Assembly: GCF_004137345.1 (NCBI RefSeq)
Contig: NZ_SDWV01000014.1
Coordinates: 1-64,000, forward strand
Reading direction: 5' to 3'
Length of the DNA stretch: 64,000 nucleotides
From: Nocardioides zhouii
GTDB lineage: Bacteria > Actinomycetota > Actinomycetes > Propionibacteriales > Nocardioidaceae
Below the pieces are notes generated by a model that had not been told where the DNA came from, ran no database searches, and worked only from the letters and a program-made list of their open reading frames with translations. The translations under genes and the position numbers were made by a program. Each line of letters opens with the position of its first letter. Within the stretch, counting starts at the first letter, position 1. This document shows positions 44,099-52,453 of the stretch, piece after piece.

Positions 44099-44659
44099 CT
44101 ACGTCAGCAGTCCGTCGGCGACGACCTCGAGCATGGGACGTACGGCCGCCGCGTCGAGCCCGGACTGGTCGGCGACCGTGGCGATCCCGCCCACGAGGCG
44201 CGCCACCTGGATCGGCGTGACGTCGTCGCGGATGGCGTCCTCGTCGTGCAGCCGGTCGAGCACCCGGCCGCCGGCGGCCTGCAGGACCTGGCACTTGGTG
44301 CGGATCGGCGACTGCTCGTCGCCCATCGCGCCGGTGATCTTGGCGGGGCCGCCCTTGTGCACGCTGATCAGCCGGACGTACTCCTCGAACCAGGCGAGCA
44401 GCAGGTCGCGCGGGCCGCCCTCGTGCGTGAGCACCTTGTCGGCGGTCTCCTCGACGTGGTCGACCCAGCTCTTCATCACCGCATCGATCAGGTCGTCCCG
44501 GGTCGCGAAGTGCCGGTAGAGCGTGCCCGGGCCCACGCCGGCGTCCTTGGCGATCTGGTCCAGCGAGGTGTCGTAGCCCCGCTCGCGGAAGGCCATCCGC
44601 GCTGCTTCGACGATGCGGTCGTAGTTGCGCTGGGCATCGGCTCGCACGGAAATTCTCAC
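44099..44659 (-). CDS. TetR-family repressor
   Basis: A 186-residue one-component regulator. The N-terminal helix-turn-helix is clear (RIVEAARMAFRERGYDTSLD, DQIAKDAGVGPGTLYRHF), and the C-terminal ligand-binding domain is helical with HKGGPAKITGAMGD. GTG 44659 or an internal GTG four codons later may be used. It is divergent from a 14-helix MFS exporter gene, with a perfect ACGGAGAC-type palindrome between them, and is expected to repress that exporter until a drug-like ligand binds. It ends 29 bases before purL. Confidence 0.93.
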   Translation of the reverse strand: MRISVRADAQRNYDRIVEAARMAFRERGYDTSLDQIAKDAGVGPGTLYRHFATRDDLIDAVMKSWVDHVEETADKVLTHEGGPRDLLLAWFEEYVRLISVHKGGPAKITGAMGDEQSPIRTKCQVLQAAGGRVLDRLHDEDAIRDDVTPIQVARLVGGIATVADQSGLDAAAVRPMLEVVADGLLT

Positions 44660-44672
44660 CTGGCCTTGCTAA

Positions 44673-44689
44673 ACGGAGACTGTCTCCGT
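44673..44689. promoter_or_regulatory. TetR operator palindrome
   Basis: ACGGAGAC, one central base and GTCTCCGT make a perfect 17-bp palindrome, 14 bases upstream of the TetR start and 80 bases before the MFS start. GGAGAC/GTCTCC half-sites are common for TetR proteins that control MFS pumps. Confidence 0.8.
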
Positions 44690-44768
44690 ATGGTTGCTGG
44701 AGGAAGCGGAGCCATCCTCCGGATCTACTGTACCTCGGCCCACGAGGCCAGAACAGGACCTCACTCTC

Positions 44769-46241
44769 ATGTCACCCCTCACCACCTCCCGCTCCTCGGG
44801 AACCACCCGCGAGCTCCCCACCGAGCTCCCCCCACGCGCCGGCCGCGCCGCCGCCGGCATCGCGATCGTGCTGGTCGCCCAGCTGATGATCGTCCTCGAC
44901 GCCACCGTCGTGAACGTCGCGCTCCCCCGCATCGACGCCGACCTCTCCTTCGGCCCCGCCGCCCTGTCGTGGGTGCTCAACGCATACACGCTCGCGTTCG
45001 GCGGCCTGCTGCTCCTCGGCGGTCGGCTCGGCGACGTCTTCGGTCGGCTGCGCGCCTTCCAGGTCGGCCTCGCGATCTTCACCGTCGCCTCCGCGCTCGG
45101 CGGATTCGCGCAGACCCCCGGCGAGCTCGTCCTCACCCGCGCCCTCCAGGGCGTCGGTGCCGCGCTCGCCGCCCCCAGCGTCCTGGCGCTGCTCACCACG
45201 AGCGCCCCCGACGAGGCCGCCCGCAACCGCGCCTTCGCCCTCTTCGGCGCCGTCTCGTCGGGCGGTGCCTCCATCGGCCTCATCCTCGGCGGACTGCTCA
45301 CCGACGTCGGGTCGTGGCGCTGGACGCTGTTCATCAACGTCCCACTGGGCCTGGTCGTCCTGCTCCTCGTCGGCCGGTTCGTCGACGAGACCCCTCGCCG
45401 CACCGGACGTTTCGACCTGGTCGGCGCGGCGAGCGCGACGGTCGGCGCCGTCTCCCTCGTCTGGGCGCTCATCGGCGCACCCGAGCACGGATGGGGCTCG
45501 CCGACGACCATCGGTGGGTTCGTCCTCGGAGCGGCACTGCTGCTCCTGCTCGCCCGCACCGAGACCCGGCACCCCCACCCGATGGTCCAGCCGCACCTCG
45601 TGCGAAGCCGCCGCCGGGTCGGCGCGCTCGCCGCGATGGCGCTGATCATCGGCGCGAACCTGTCGATGTTCTTCCTCGTCGTGCAGTACATCCAGCTCGT
45701 GCTCGGCTTCGGCCCGCTCGCCACCGGGATCGCGTTCCTCCCGTTCAGCCTCGGCATCTTCGGGATGTCACGCATCACGCCGTGGCTGATCACCCGGGTC
45801 GGTCCGCGCGCGATGCTGCTGACCGCCACCTCCGCCCTCGTCGTCGGCTACGCCTGGCTCAGCGGCGCGGGCACGGACGGCACGTACGCCGGCACCGTGT
45901 TCGGTCCGATGCTGATCGCCGGGCTCGCGACCGGGCTCGCGTTCATGCCGCTCACCGTCACGATCCTCGCGGGCGTCGAGCCCGAGCACGCCGGGTCGGC
46001 GTCGGGCCTGCTCCAGACCACGCAGCAGCTGGGCAGCGCGATCGGCGTCGCGGTGATCGTCTCGGTGTACGCCGCCGGCGCGGCGCCGGGCCAGTTCGTG
46101 CCCGGCCTCCAGCCCGCCCTGCTCACCTCCGCCGGCTTCGCGGCGCTGGCGCTGCTGGTCACGGCGACGGTGCTCCGTACGCCGCGGGCCGAGGTCGAGC
46201 CGGCCGCCATCGAGCCTCCGGTCGTCGCCGAGGCCGCCTGA
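44769..46241 (+). CDS. EmrB/QacA-type MFS drug exporter
   Basis: Fourteen-helix proton-driven exporter of 490 residues (DHA2 family). It has VLDATVVNVALPRIDADL in helix 1, the loop motif GRLGDVFGRLRAF, motif C-like LTRALQGVGAALAAPSVLALL near 125 and TQQLGSAIGVAVIVS near 418. ATG 44769 was chosen because the in-frame ATG at 44694 would lie close to the operator and add unrelated residues. The divergent TetR gene and palindrome point to drug-inducible expression. Substrate not predictable. Confidence 0.93.
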   Translation: MSPLTTSRSSGTTRELPTELPPRAGRAAAGIAIVLVAQLMIVLDATVVNVALPRIDADLSFGPAALSWVLNAYTLAFGGLLLLGGRLGDVFGRLRAFQVGLAIFTVASALGGFAQTPGELVLTRALQGVGAALAAPSVLALLTTSAPDEAARNRAFALFGAVSSGGASIGLILGGLLTDVGSWRWTLFINVPLGLVVLLLVGRFVDETPRRTGRFDLVGAASATVGAVSLVWALIGAPEHGWGSPTTIGGFVLGAALLLLLARTETRHPHPMVQPHLVRSRRRVGALAAMALIIGANLSMFFLVVQYIQLVLGFGPLATGIAFLPFSLGIFGMSRITPWLITRVGPRAMLLTATSALVVGYAWLSGAGTDGTYAGTVFGPMLIAGLATGLAFMPLTVTILAGVEPEHAGSASGLLQTTQQLGSAIGVAVIVSVYAAGAAPGQFVPGLQPALLTSAGFAALALLVTATVLRTPRAEVEPAAIEPPVVAEAA

Positions 46242-46258
46242 CACAGCTGACCTCCCCC

Positions 46259-46285
46259 CTTCCTCGCGCTGCGTACGCGAGGAAG
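46259..46285. terminator. Hairpin in the convergent gap after the MFS gene
   Basis: CTTCCTCGCG and CGCGAGGAAG pair as a 10-bp stem around a seven-base loop, 18 bases after the MFS stop. It lies between two convergent genes and partly overlaps a 31-base tandem duplication. Confidence 0.5.
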
Positions 46286-46332
46286 TGCCCGGTCAGCGCT
46301 CTGGAGCGTGAGGAAGCGCCCGGTCAGCGCTC
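46279..46332. repeat. Tandem duplication spanning a stop codon
   Basis: A 23-base segment starting GAGGAAG at 46279-46301 recurs with one mismatch at 46310-46332, a period of 31 bases. The second copy contains the TGA stop of the WXG-type gene at 46324, so a recent duplication or slippage has copied the gene end into the gap. Confidence 0.7.
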
Positions 46333-47514
46333 GCGGGGCGCCTCGCCGGGCGAGTAGTGGACGACCGTGATGGCGGCCGGTCGCTCGCCCGGGGCGTCGA
46401 CACCGTCGACCTGGGCCTCGGTCTCGTCCGGCTCGGCGGTCTCGTCGGACGTGTCGTCCTTCTCGTCGTTGTCCCTGTCCTTCTCGCGCTCGGCCTTGCG
46501 CGCCGCCCGCTCGGCCCGCTTGTCGGCGAGGGCTGCCTGCTTGGCCTCCTTCGCCGCCTGCTTCTCGCGTGCGATCCGGGCGGCCTCCTCGTCCGAGGTG
46601 CCGGGGAGCTGGGGGGTCGCCAGCCGCGCCGGTCCGGAGCGGCCGCTCGCCATGCCGCGCGACATCGTGCCCGCACGGGCACCCATCGCCCCGACCCCCA
46701 TGCCTCCCATCGGCGGCGCGGCGGCATTCGTCGTACGTCGTGCTCCGCTGCGCCCGGCCAGGCCACCCGCCGCGGTGGCGGCGAACGGCGCGAGCGCGGC
46801 GGCGGACAGGCCGGTCAGGTGGGGCATCGACACCGAGATCGGCGCCACGGGCGGCAGCGACGACAGCGCCACGCCCGACTGCCCCGAGCCGAGCACCGAG
46901 GTCGACGGAGGCATGATCGTGCCGACGCCGGACTCCTGGCCGCCCGGGCCGAGCCCCGGCAGCCGGAGTCCCGGCACACCGCCGGCCCCGAACGTGCCGC
47001 CGGTCAGCGTCGTCAGCTCGGTGCGCACCATCACGAACTCGGCGCGCGCGGTGCGCAGCCGGGTGCTCTCCTGGTCCAGCGACATCGTCAGCTGGCGCCG
47101 GATCTCCTCGGTCTCCGACTGACCCTGGGTCACCTTGCCCTTGTCGTCGTCCTCGGACGGCCGGAAGACGAGATAGCGCGACTCGCCGACGAACTCGTGC
47201 GGCACCAGCGCGACCTTCGTCCAGGCCCGGTCGAGCTCCCCCTGCGAGGACGTGATCACGGCGCTGATCGCGCGCAGCGAGCCGGCGACCTGGGTGGCGA
47301 GAGTGGTGAAGCGGTCGAGGTTGACCAGCACCTGGCGGCGGTGCTGCTCGTAGCTCTCGGCAGCAGCGGCGTCCCAACCCTCGGTGGCCCGGCGGGCCGC
47401 GTCGACGATCTCGTCGCCACGACGCGCCATCACGGTCGCGACCTCGGTCCACCGCACGGCGGCGGCCTCGAGCGGACGCACGTCGGCGCGCAGCTCCCAC
47501 GGGTTGGCCGGCAC
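46324..47514 (-). CDS. WXG100-like protein with Gly/Pro linker and charged tail
   Basis: A 396-residue protein of type VII secretion (ESX)-substrate style. Residues 1-170 form a helical hairpin domain with ATEGWDAAAAESYEQHRRQ; the WDA turn takes the place of the WxG motif. Residues 190-300 are a Gly/Pro/Ser/Met-rich linker. Residues 305-370 are a highly charged KQAAKEAKQAALADKRAERA-type helix followed by an acidic stretch. No enzyme domain is visible. GTG 47514 lies two bases after the stop of the preceding gene with GGAGG upstream. It probably acts with that partner; function unknown. Confidence 0.72.
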   Translation of the reverse strand: MPANPWELRADVRPLEAAAVRWTEVATVMARRGDEIVDAARRATEGWDAAAAESYEQHRRQVLVNLDRFTTLATQVAGSLRAISAVITSSQGELDRAWTKVALVPHEFVGESRYLVFRPSEDDDKGKVTQGQSETEEIRRQLTMSLDQESTRLRTARAEFVMVRTELTTLTGGTFGAGGVPGLRLPGLGPGGQESGVGTIMPPSTSVLGSGQSGVALSSLPPVAPISVSMPHLTGLSAAALAPFAATAAGGLAGRSGARRTTNAAAPPMGGMGVGAMGARAGTMSRGMASGRSGPARLATPQLPGTSDEEAARIAREKQAAKEAKQAALADKRAERAARKAEREKDRDNDEKDDTSDETAEPDETEAQVDGVDAPGERPAAITVVHYSPGEAPRER

Positions 47515-47516
47515 GG

Positions 47517-47870
47517 TCAGCGACCTCCGCGCCCGGGCAGTCGGCCAAAGCCGCCCTCCGCCATCTGGTGGGCGGTGCGCGCCAGCTCGCCGGCCACGTT
47601 GTCGTCGGCGCGTACGGCGTCCTGCGCAGCGTCGACGAGGCCCGCGACCCCCAGTCCCAGCGCCTGGACGAGGCCGGTCACGACCTCGCCGGCGTCGGCG
47701 AGCGAGTCGGCGTACGACGCCGAGACGTTGAGCATGCCGGTGGCGTCTCCGAGCGCGGTGCACGCCTCGGCGAGGTCGTCGACGGCCGCCTGCCAGTCCT
47801 GCGCCATCGCGGTCAGGATGCTCTCCGAGGACGCGGCAAGCTCGACGAGCCGCGTGGGCTCGACCTGCAT
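47517..47870 (-). CDS. EspC/DUF2580-like type VII secretion-associated protein
   Basis: A 117-residue all-helical protein starting MQVEPTRLVELAASSESILT. It resembles ESX-1 secretion-associated (EspC, DUF2580-like) and WXG100 proteins in size and helical hairpin form, with a central turn around TGMLNVSASYADS. ATG 47870 is the start; a longer opening to 48035 runs through the promoter. A SigB/SigF-type promoter lies 37-61 bases upstream. It is first in a two-gene unit with the larger WXG-like gene, the usual pairing of T7SS substrates. Confidence 0.75.
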   Translation of the reverse strand: MQVEPTRLVELAASSESILTAMAQDWQAAVDDLAEACTALGDATGMLNVSASYADSLADAGEVVTGLVQALGLGVAGLVDAAQDAVRADDNVAGELARTAHQMAEGGFGRLPGRGGR

Positions 47871-47906
47871 CAGGGCTCGCTTGCCGCCTTCGGTCACCTG
47901 AGCGGG

Positions 47907-47931
47907 ATACCCGCGCACGCGTGGCCCAAAC
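47907..47931 (-). promoter_or_regulatory. SigB/SigF-type promoter of the first WXG locus
   Basis: On the minus strand GTTT (47928-47931), a 15-base spacer and GGGTAT (47907-47912) fit the stress-sigma consensus. The stretch is also similar, beyond the consensus, to the promoter of the second WXG locus at 55248-55273. Confidence 0.65.
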
Positions 47932-47973
47932 ACCCGCCGTCGTGCGCTGTGGGTAAACAAATGGCGACCGCCG

Positions 47974-47998
47974 GTTTCGCTCGCCGCCGTTCGGGGAA
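47974..47998 (+). promoter_or_regulatory. Weak SigB/SigF-like promoter toward the divergent WXG gene
   Basis: GTTT at 47974, a 15-base spacer and GGGGAA at 47993 differ from GGGTA by one base. It points to the gene starting at 48059. If active, both divergent units answer to the same sigma factor. Confidence 0.35.
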
Positions 47999-48058
47999 CG
48001 TCGAGGGGCACAGCACCCCGCCACATCGGATGCACCCCTCGGACCCCCAGGAGCCGCG

Positions 48059-49153
48059 ATGAACGCCGTGATGACCGTCGACCTCTCCGAGCTGGACGCC
48101 TGGTCCGCCCAGGTGCAGCGCGCGAGCGACGACCTCACCGGGATCGCCCGCAACGGCGGCAACGCGCTCGTCCAGACCGACTTCGGGCCGATCCTCGAGA
48201 CGATGATGGGCGCGTACAACGCCCTGCTCCCGTCGGTGCACCAGTCGCTGGAGGACAACGGCACCGGGATGCGCGACCACGCCGAGGCGCTCCAGGCGAC
48301 CGCCCGCGACTTCACGCTGACCGAGGACGGCGTCGTACGCCGCCACAACGCGCAGGGCACCGACGGACGCGACGGGTCGAGCAGCTTCTTCGACGTCGCC
48401 GACACTACGATCCGCCGCGCGGGGGCGACCGAGACGAGCCTGCCGCAGATCAGCTTCGGCTTCCCCTACGACACCGTGTGCGACCTCGTCCGGATGCTCA
48501 CCGGCTTCGACATCCGCGCCGAGCTCGCCGAGAAGATCGGCGGCGACGTGGTCGGGGCCTCCTCGCAGGGCTCGTCCTTCGGCGCCCTCGGCCAGTCGAT
48601 GAAGGGCGTCGCGGGCAACCTGCAGAGCGGTGGCCAGACTATCGCGAACAGCTGGCAGGGCGGGGCCTCCGACGCCGCGATCACGCAGATCGGCACGTGG
48701 GTCGGCTCGCTCAACACCCAGGCCGGCCAGCTCGTGCAGATGGGCCAGAACGTCGTCCAGATCTGCCGCGACGCGTGGCAGACCGCCCTCTCGGTCGTGC
48801 AGTGCGTGAAGTCGGCCGTGCAGACCGTCTCCTCCGCCCTGGCCACGATGAGCATCCCCGGCGTCGGCTGGGCCCGCGTCGTGCAGGCCGTGTGGCAGGC
48901 GTTCCAGGCCGTGATGAAGGCCTACAAGGCGATCATGAAGCTGATCAGCATCCTCAAGCAGGTCAAGTCGTTCATCGAGACGGTGAAGAACTTCTTCGAC
49001 GGCGACAAGGCGCCGGTCTCCACGCCGACCGCCCCGATCGCGACCGGCGCGCCGAGCAGCGTGACGCGCGACCCCGGCTCGATCACCACGCCGACGATCG
49101 GCCAGCACCCGACACCGGTGGCACCGATCGCGCCGACGCCCATCTCGGCATGA
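48059..49153 (+). CDS. WXG100-type protein with two helical hairpin domains
   Basis: A 364-residue, mostly helical protein. Residues 1-100 resemble an EspC/DUF2580-like hairpin (DLSELDAWSAQVQRASDDLT). Residues 180-270 form a second hairpin with the WxG turn NSWQGGASD. The last 45 residues are Pro/Thr-rich. No signal peptide, so export would need a type VII system. ATG 48059 has AGGAG seven bases upstream. Its stop overlaps the next gene by 4 bp. No EccC/EccB/EccD machinery gene is in this window, so the secretion apparatus would be encoded elsewhere. Confidence 0.78.
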   Translation: MNAVMTVDLSELDAWSAQVQRASDDLTGIARNGGNALVQTDFGPILETMMGAYNALLPSVHQSLEDNGTGMRDHAEALQATARDFTLTEDGVVRRHNAQGTDGRDGSSSFFDVADTTIRRAGATETSLPQISFGFPYDTVCDLVRMLTGFDIRAELAEKIGGDVVGASSQGSSFGALGQSMKGVAGNLQSGGQTIANSWQGGASDAAITQIGTWVGSLNTQAGQLVQMGQNVVQICRDAWQTALSVVQCVKSAVQTVSSALATMSIPGVGWARVVQAVWQAFQAVMKAYKAIMKLISILKQVKSFIETVKNFFDGDKAPVSTPTAPIATGAPSSVTRDPGSITTPTIGQHPTPVAPIAPTPISA

Positions 49154-49551
49154 GTGACGACCTCCGCAGCCAGGCCGAGATCCTGGCCGCCATCGCCGAG
49201 GCCCGCGAGGACCTGACGACCAGCCTGGCCGACCTCAAGGAGACGGTCGACGCGATGAACGCGCGGCCGCTCCTCACGCCCGAGGAGCGGGAGGCCCTCG
49301 AGGCGCAGGGCGAGTCCGGCGAGCTGGGTGAGGACATGAAGACGCTCGTCGAGAAGATCAAGGGTGGCGAGGACACCTGGGAGCAGGTCTTCTCCGGCGA
49401 CTCGCCCCACGCCACGCTCCTCCAGGGCCACCTCACGAAGATGTTCGAGGAGCACAAGGAGGACCTCGCGCTCGCCTTCGAGGAGCTCATCGAGGCCGAG
49501 GAGGCCAAGGGCAACTTCATCTTCGACGAGGTCCCCACCAGCGAGCCCTGA
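49150..49551 (+). CDS. Acidic coiled-coil protein coupled to the WXG gene
   Basis: A 133-residue acidic, helix-rich protein (AEILAAIAEAREDLTTSLAD, then HLTKMFEEHKEDLALAFEEL) with no membrane segment. The start overlaps the stop of the WXG protein gene (ATGA), so the two are made in step. Size, charge and coupling would suit a chaperone or partner for the exported neighbour, as EspG-like proteins do for PE/PPE substrates. It shows no EspG sequence motif that I can name. Function is inference from context. Confidence 0.7.
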   Translation: MSDDLRSQAEILAAIAEAREDLTTSLADLKETVDAMNARPLLTPEEREALEAQGESGELGEDMKTLVEKIKGGEDTWEQVFSGDSPHATLLQGHLTKMFEEHKEDLALAFEELIEAEEAKGNFIFDEVPTSEP

Positions 49552-49563
49552 TCGTCGCCCGGT

Positions 49564-49585
49564 CGAACTACCCCTCTGTAGTTCG
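49564..49585. terminator. Hairpin after the coupled coiled-coil gene
   Basis: CGAACTAC and GTAGTTCG form an 8-bp stem with a six-base loop, 13 bases after the stop. It could end the WXG transcript before the DUF1906 gene. The rest of the 115-base gap shows no gene. Confidence 0.5.
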
Positions 49586-49666
49586 GTCGATCGACTGTGA
49601 CGCGTGTGACTGGTGTGGCAACCTGTCGTCGGCCTGCCCTTCCCCCGCGTCCCGCCGGAGTCACCC

Positions 49667-51022
49667 ATGCGTCGCCTCGCCCTCGCTGCCCTCGCGCTGC
49701 TCCTGCCTGTCGCGACTGTCGCGCCGACCGTGGCGTCGGCCCCGGCGAGCGCTGACAGCACGAACACACCCCGGCTCGCCTCCCAGCGCCAGATCGCCCT
49801 CGCGACGCCCGGCGACTTCACCGGCTACGGCTTCGACCAGTGCCTGGCTCCTACCCAGTCCGCGATGGACACGTGGTGGACGAAGTCGCCGTTCTCGGCC
49901 GTCGGGATCTACATCTCCGGCGACTCGCGCGCGTGCCGCTCGCAGCCCAACCTGAGCACGACGTGGGTCGCCACCCAGGTCTCCCGCGGTTGGCGGTTGC
50001 TGCCGATCGCGCTGGGACCGCAGGCGTCGTGCCAGCCGCGCTTCCCGCGCTACAAGGACGACTTCACGATCTCCCCCTCCCCGACCGGCGGTTACGCCAA
50101 GGCGGCGGCGCAGGGCACCGCCGAGGCCGACAAGAACGCCGCCGACGCGATGGCGTACGGCATCGGGCCGGGCAGCACGATCTGGTACGACCTCGAGGGC
50201 TTCGACCTCACGAACACTGCCTGCCGCGAGTCCGCGCTGGTCTTCGTGTCGAACTGGGTGGCGCGCACCAAGGCGCTCGGCTACGTCGCCGGCTTCTACT
50301 CCAGCGCGAGCTCCGGCATCAAGATGCTCGACGACGCGCGCGTCCAGCGGCCCGGCCAGTTCGCGCTGCCGGACCGGATCTGGATCGCCCGCTGGGACGG
50401 CGCCGCCAACACCTCCACGACGTACATCCCCGAGGACGGCTGGCGTCCGGGTGGCCGGATGAAGCAGTACCTCGGAGGCCACAACGAGACGTGGGGCGGG
50501 GTCACGATCAACATCGACAGCAACTACATCGACCTCGGCGCCGGCTCCGTCGCCGCGCCCGAGGGCAGGTGCCCCGGCACGCGGCTCGGCTACTGGAAGT
50601 ACCCGACGCTCACCCCCGCCGCCGCGCAGCCGACGCGGGTGAAGGTGCTGCAGTGCTTCCTCACCGAGCAGGGCACCTACTCCGGTCCGCTGAACGGCAC
50701 TTACGACGCCGCCACCGTCGCCGCGGCGCGCGCGTGGCAGGCGAGCCGGAAGTTCACCCCGACCGACACCTTCGAGACCCGGCACTGGACCGCGCTGCTC
50801 TCCGCCGGAGCCCGTACGACGGTCAAGCGCGGCTCGGCGGACGAGTCGGTCCACCGCCTGCAGCGGGCACTCAACGCCGCCGGCGCCGGCCGGTTCCGGG
50901 CCAGCGGGGTCTTCGACGCCAAGACCGAGGCCGCGCTCCGCGCCTACCAGTCCCGGCTGCGCATCGCCGTCTCCGGCGTCGCGACGCCGCAGACCTGGAA
51001 CAAGCTGCAGCGCGGGCTCTAG
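49667..51022 (+). CDS. Secreted DUF1906 (Rv2525c-like) protein with two peptidoglycan-binding domains
   Basis: Exported protein of 451 residues. Residues 1-30 are a Sec signal peptide ending in ASA. Residues 50-310 are a DUF1906 glycoside hydrolase-like barrel, as in Rv2525c (GYGFDQCLAPTQSAMDTWW, SAVGIYISGDSRAC, IWYDLEGFD, GFYSSASSGI). The acidic DLEG near 185 is the expected active-site strand. Residues 325-385 and 390-450 are two peptidoglycan-binding repeats (VKVLQCFLTEQGTYSGPLNG; VHRLQRALNAAG). It probably binds and perhaps cleaves cell wall. ATG 49667 begins the typical MRRLALAALA leader. Confidence 0.88.
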   Translation: MRRLALAALALLLPVATVAPTVASAPASADSTNTPRLASQRQIALATPGDFTGYGFDQCLAPTQSAMDTWWTKSPFSAVGIYISGDSRACRSQPNLSTTWVATQVSRGWRLLPIALGPQASCQPRFPRYKDDFTISPSPTGGYAKAAAQGTAEADKNAADAMAYGIGPGSTIWYDLEGFDLTNTACRESALVFVSNWVARTKALGYVAGFYSSASSGIKMLDDARVQRPGQFALPDRIWIARWDGAANTSTTYIPEDGWRPGGRMKQYLGGHNETWGGVTINIDSNYIDLGAGSVAAPEGRCPGTRLGYWKYPTLTPAAAQPTRVKVLQCFLTEQGTYSGPLNGTYDAATVAAARAWQASRKFTPTDTFETRHWTALLSAGARTTVKRGSADESVHRLQRALNAAGAGRFRASGVFDAKTEAALRAYQSRLRIAVSGVATPQTWNKLQRGL

Positions 51023-51032
51023 TCCCGATTGC

Positions 51033-51494
51033 TCAGGCAGGCGGCCCGGCGAGCAGCGCCGCGCCCGTCAGCCCGGCAACGGCGACCACGAACAGACCGG
51101 CCGTGAGCCGGTGGTGACGCAGCAGCCAGCACGCCGCGCGCTGGGGCGCCGTCGGGCTGTCGTGGCGCGAGAGCCACTCGTCGCCGAGCAGCCCGCGCCG
51201 GTCGGCGTACCACTCGAAGAGCAGCGTCGCAAACGGCGGGACGGCCGCAACGAGGCCGATGACGAGACGGCCGAGCGACCACCTCTGGTCGATCGCGACC
51301 AGCAGCGTGACGAGGCAGTAGGCGATGAAGACGACGCCGTGCACCATCCCGAAGACCTGGACGCCGAGCTCGGTCGTCTCGGTGACGTACTTGAGGAACA
51401 TGCCCGTCAGCAGCAGCGCCCAGGTGATCGCCTCGGCGACGGCCAGCCCGCGGAAGAGGCTGCGGGGAGTCAGGTTGCCGAGCCGGACGCTCAT
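51033..51494 (-). CDS. DUF3817 integral membrane protein
   Basis: A 153-residue membrane protein with four predicted helices. The DUF3817 core spans the first 90 residues ([43 protein letters not shown]). This domain occurs widely in actinobacteria, sometimes as a membrane partner of other genes, without a known activity. The C-terminal part adds a charged linker and a last helix. ATG 51494 overlaps the purQ stop (ATGA), so it is translated with purQ, although nothing links it to purine synthesis chemically. Confidence 0.85.
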   Translation of the reverse strand: MSVRLGNLTPRSLFRGLAVAEAITWALLLTGMFLKYVTETTELGVQVFGMVHGVVFIAYCLVTLLVAIDQRWSLGRLVIGLVAAVPPFATLLFEWYADRRGLLGDEWLSRHDSPTAPQRAACWLLRHHRLTAGLFVVAVAGLTGAALLAGPPA

Positions 51495-52159
51495 GCGAAA
51501 ATGGTGGCGGCGAGCGAGGTGAAGAATCCGAGCCCGTCCGTGCCGGGACCGGTGAGGTCCTCGACGGCGTGCTCGGGGTGCGGCATCAGCCCGACGACGT
51601 TGCCGCGCTCGTTGGAGATCCCGGCGATGTCGCGGAGCGAGCCGTTGGGGTTGTCGTCGAGGTAGCGCGCGATGACCAGGCCCTCGCCCTCGAGCCTGTC
51701 GAGGGTGGGCTCGTCGGCGACGAAGCCGCCCTCGCCGTTCTTCAGCACGATCGTCACCTCGGCGCCGGCGGCGTACGCCGACGTCCACGGGGTGTCGACC
51801 CGCTCGATGCGCAGCCGCTGGTCACGGCAGACGAACTTGCGGTGGTCGTTGCGGATCAGGGCGCCGGGCAGCAGGTGCGACTCGCACAGGATCTGGAAGC
51901 CGTTGCAGATGCCGAGCACGGGCATCCCCTTGCCGGCGGCCTCGACGACCGAGGTCATCACCGGGGCGAAGCGCGAGATCGCGCCGCAGCGCAGGTAGTC
52001 GCCGTAGGAGAAGCCGCCCGGGAGCACGACCGCGTCGACGCCCTTGAGGTCGTCGTCGCCGTGCCAGAGCGCAACGGCCTCGTGGCCGCCGATGCGTACG
52101 GCACGGCGGGCGTCGGCGTCGTCGAGCGAGCCGGGGAAGGTGACGACGCCGACCTTCAC
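51491..52159 (-). CDS. purQ: FGAM synthase glutaminase subunit PurQ
   Basis: Class I glutamine amidotransferase that supplies ammonia to PurL. The 222-residue protein has the nucleophile Cys in [11 protein letters not shown] near 87 and the His/Glu pair in PHPEHAVED near 193. [17 protein letters not shown] near 45-60 contacts the partner. GTG 52159 overlaps the purS stop (GTGA). Together with PurS it forms the complex with PurL, which is encoded 7.4 kb away. Confidence 0.97.
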   Translation of the reverse strand: MKVGVVTFPGSLDDADARRAVRIGGHEAVALWHGDDDLKGVDAVVLPGGFSYGDYLRCGAISRFAPVMTSVVEAAGKGMPVLGICNGFQILCESHLLPGALIRNDHRKFVCRDQRLRIERVDTPWTSAYAAGAEVTIVLKNGEGGFVADEPTLDRLEGEGLVIARYLDDNPNGSLRDIAGISNERGNVVGLMPHPEHAVEDLTGPGTDGLGFFTSLAATIFA

Positions 52160-52398
52160 TGGGCGTGCACCTCGAAGTCCTCGATGACGGGGTTGGAGAG
52201 CAGCTTCTCCGCCATCTGGCGCACCTGTTCGAGGTGGGCGTCGCTGGCCTCGCCCTCGAGCTCGATCTCGAAGCGCTTGCCCTGGCGGACGTCGCTCACG
52301 CCCGCGAAGCCGAGCCGCGGCAGGGCGCCGTGCACCGCCTTGCCCTGCGGGTCGAGGATCTCGGGCTTGGGCATGACATCGACGACGTAACGAGCCAC
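52156..52398 (-). CDS. purS: FGAM synthase subunit PurS
   Basis: Small structural subunit (80 residues) that bridges PurL and PurQ and helps channel ammonia. Family motifs are [17 protein letters not shown] at the N-terminus, [13 protein letters not shown] near 37 and the C-terminal [16 protein letters not shown] 52398 is chosen because AGGAG lies seven bases upstream; the alternative GTG at 52413 would overlap that ribosome binding site. It overlaps purQ by 4 bp, making the compact purS-purQ-DUF3817 unit. Confidence 0.96.
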   Translation of the reverse strand: MARYVVDVMPKPEILDPQGKAVHGALPRLGFAGVSDVRQGKRFEIELEGEASDAHLEQVRQMAEKLLSNPVIEDFEVHAQ

Positions 52399-52453
52399 GG
52401 GGCGCTCCTGCACTTGGCTGGACGGATGCAGGACCCATCCTAGGGAGCCACGC

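Noticed and set aside
39855..46241. Mobile element or integron carrying the exporter cassettes
   Set aside because: No transposase, integrase, terminal repeats or composition change is visible; each pair looks like a normal chromosomal regulator/exporter unit.
47943..47955. GGGTAAAC as a stress-sigma -10 on the plus strand
   Set aside because: No GTTT lies 14-17 bases upstream, so only half of the promoter is present.
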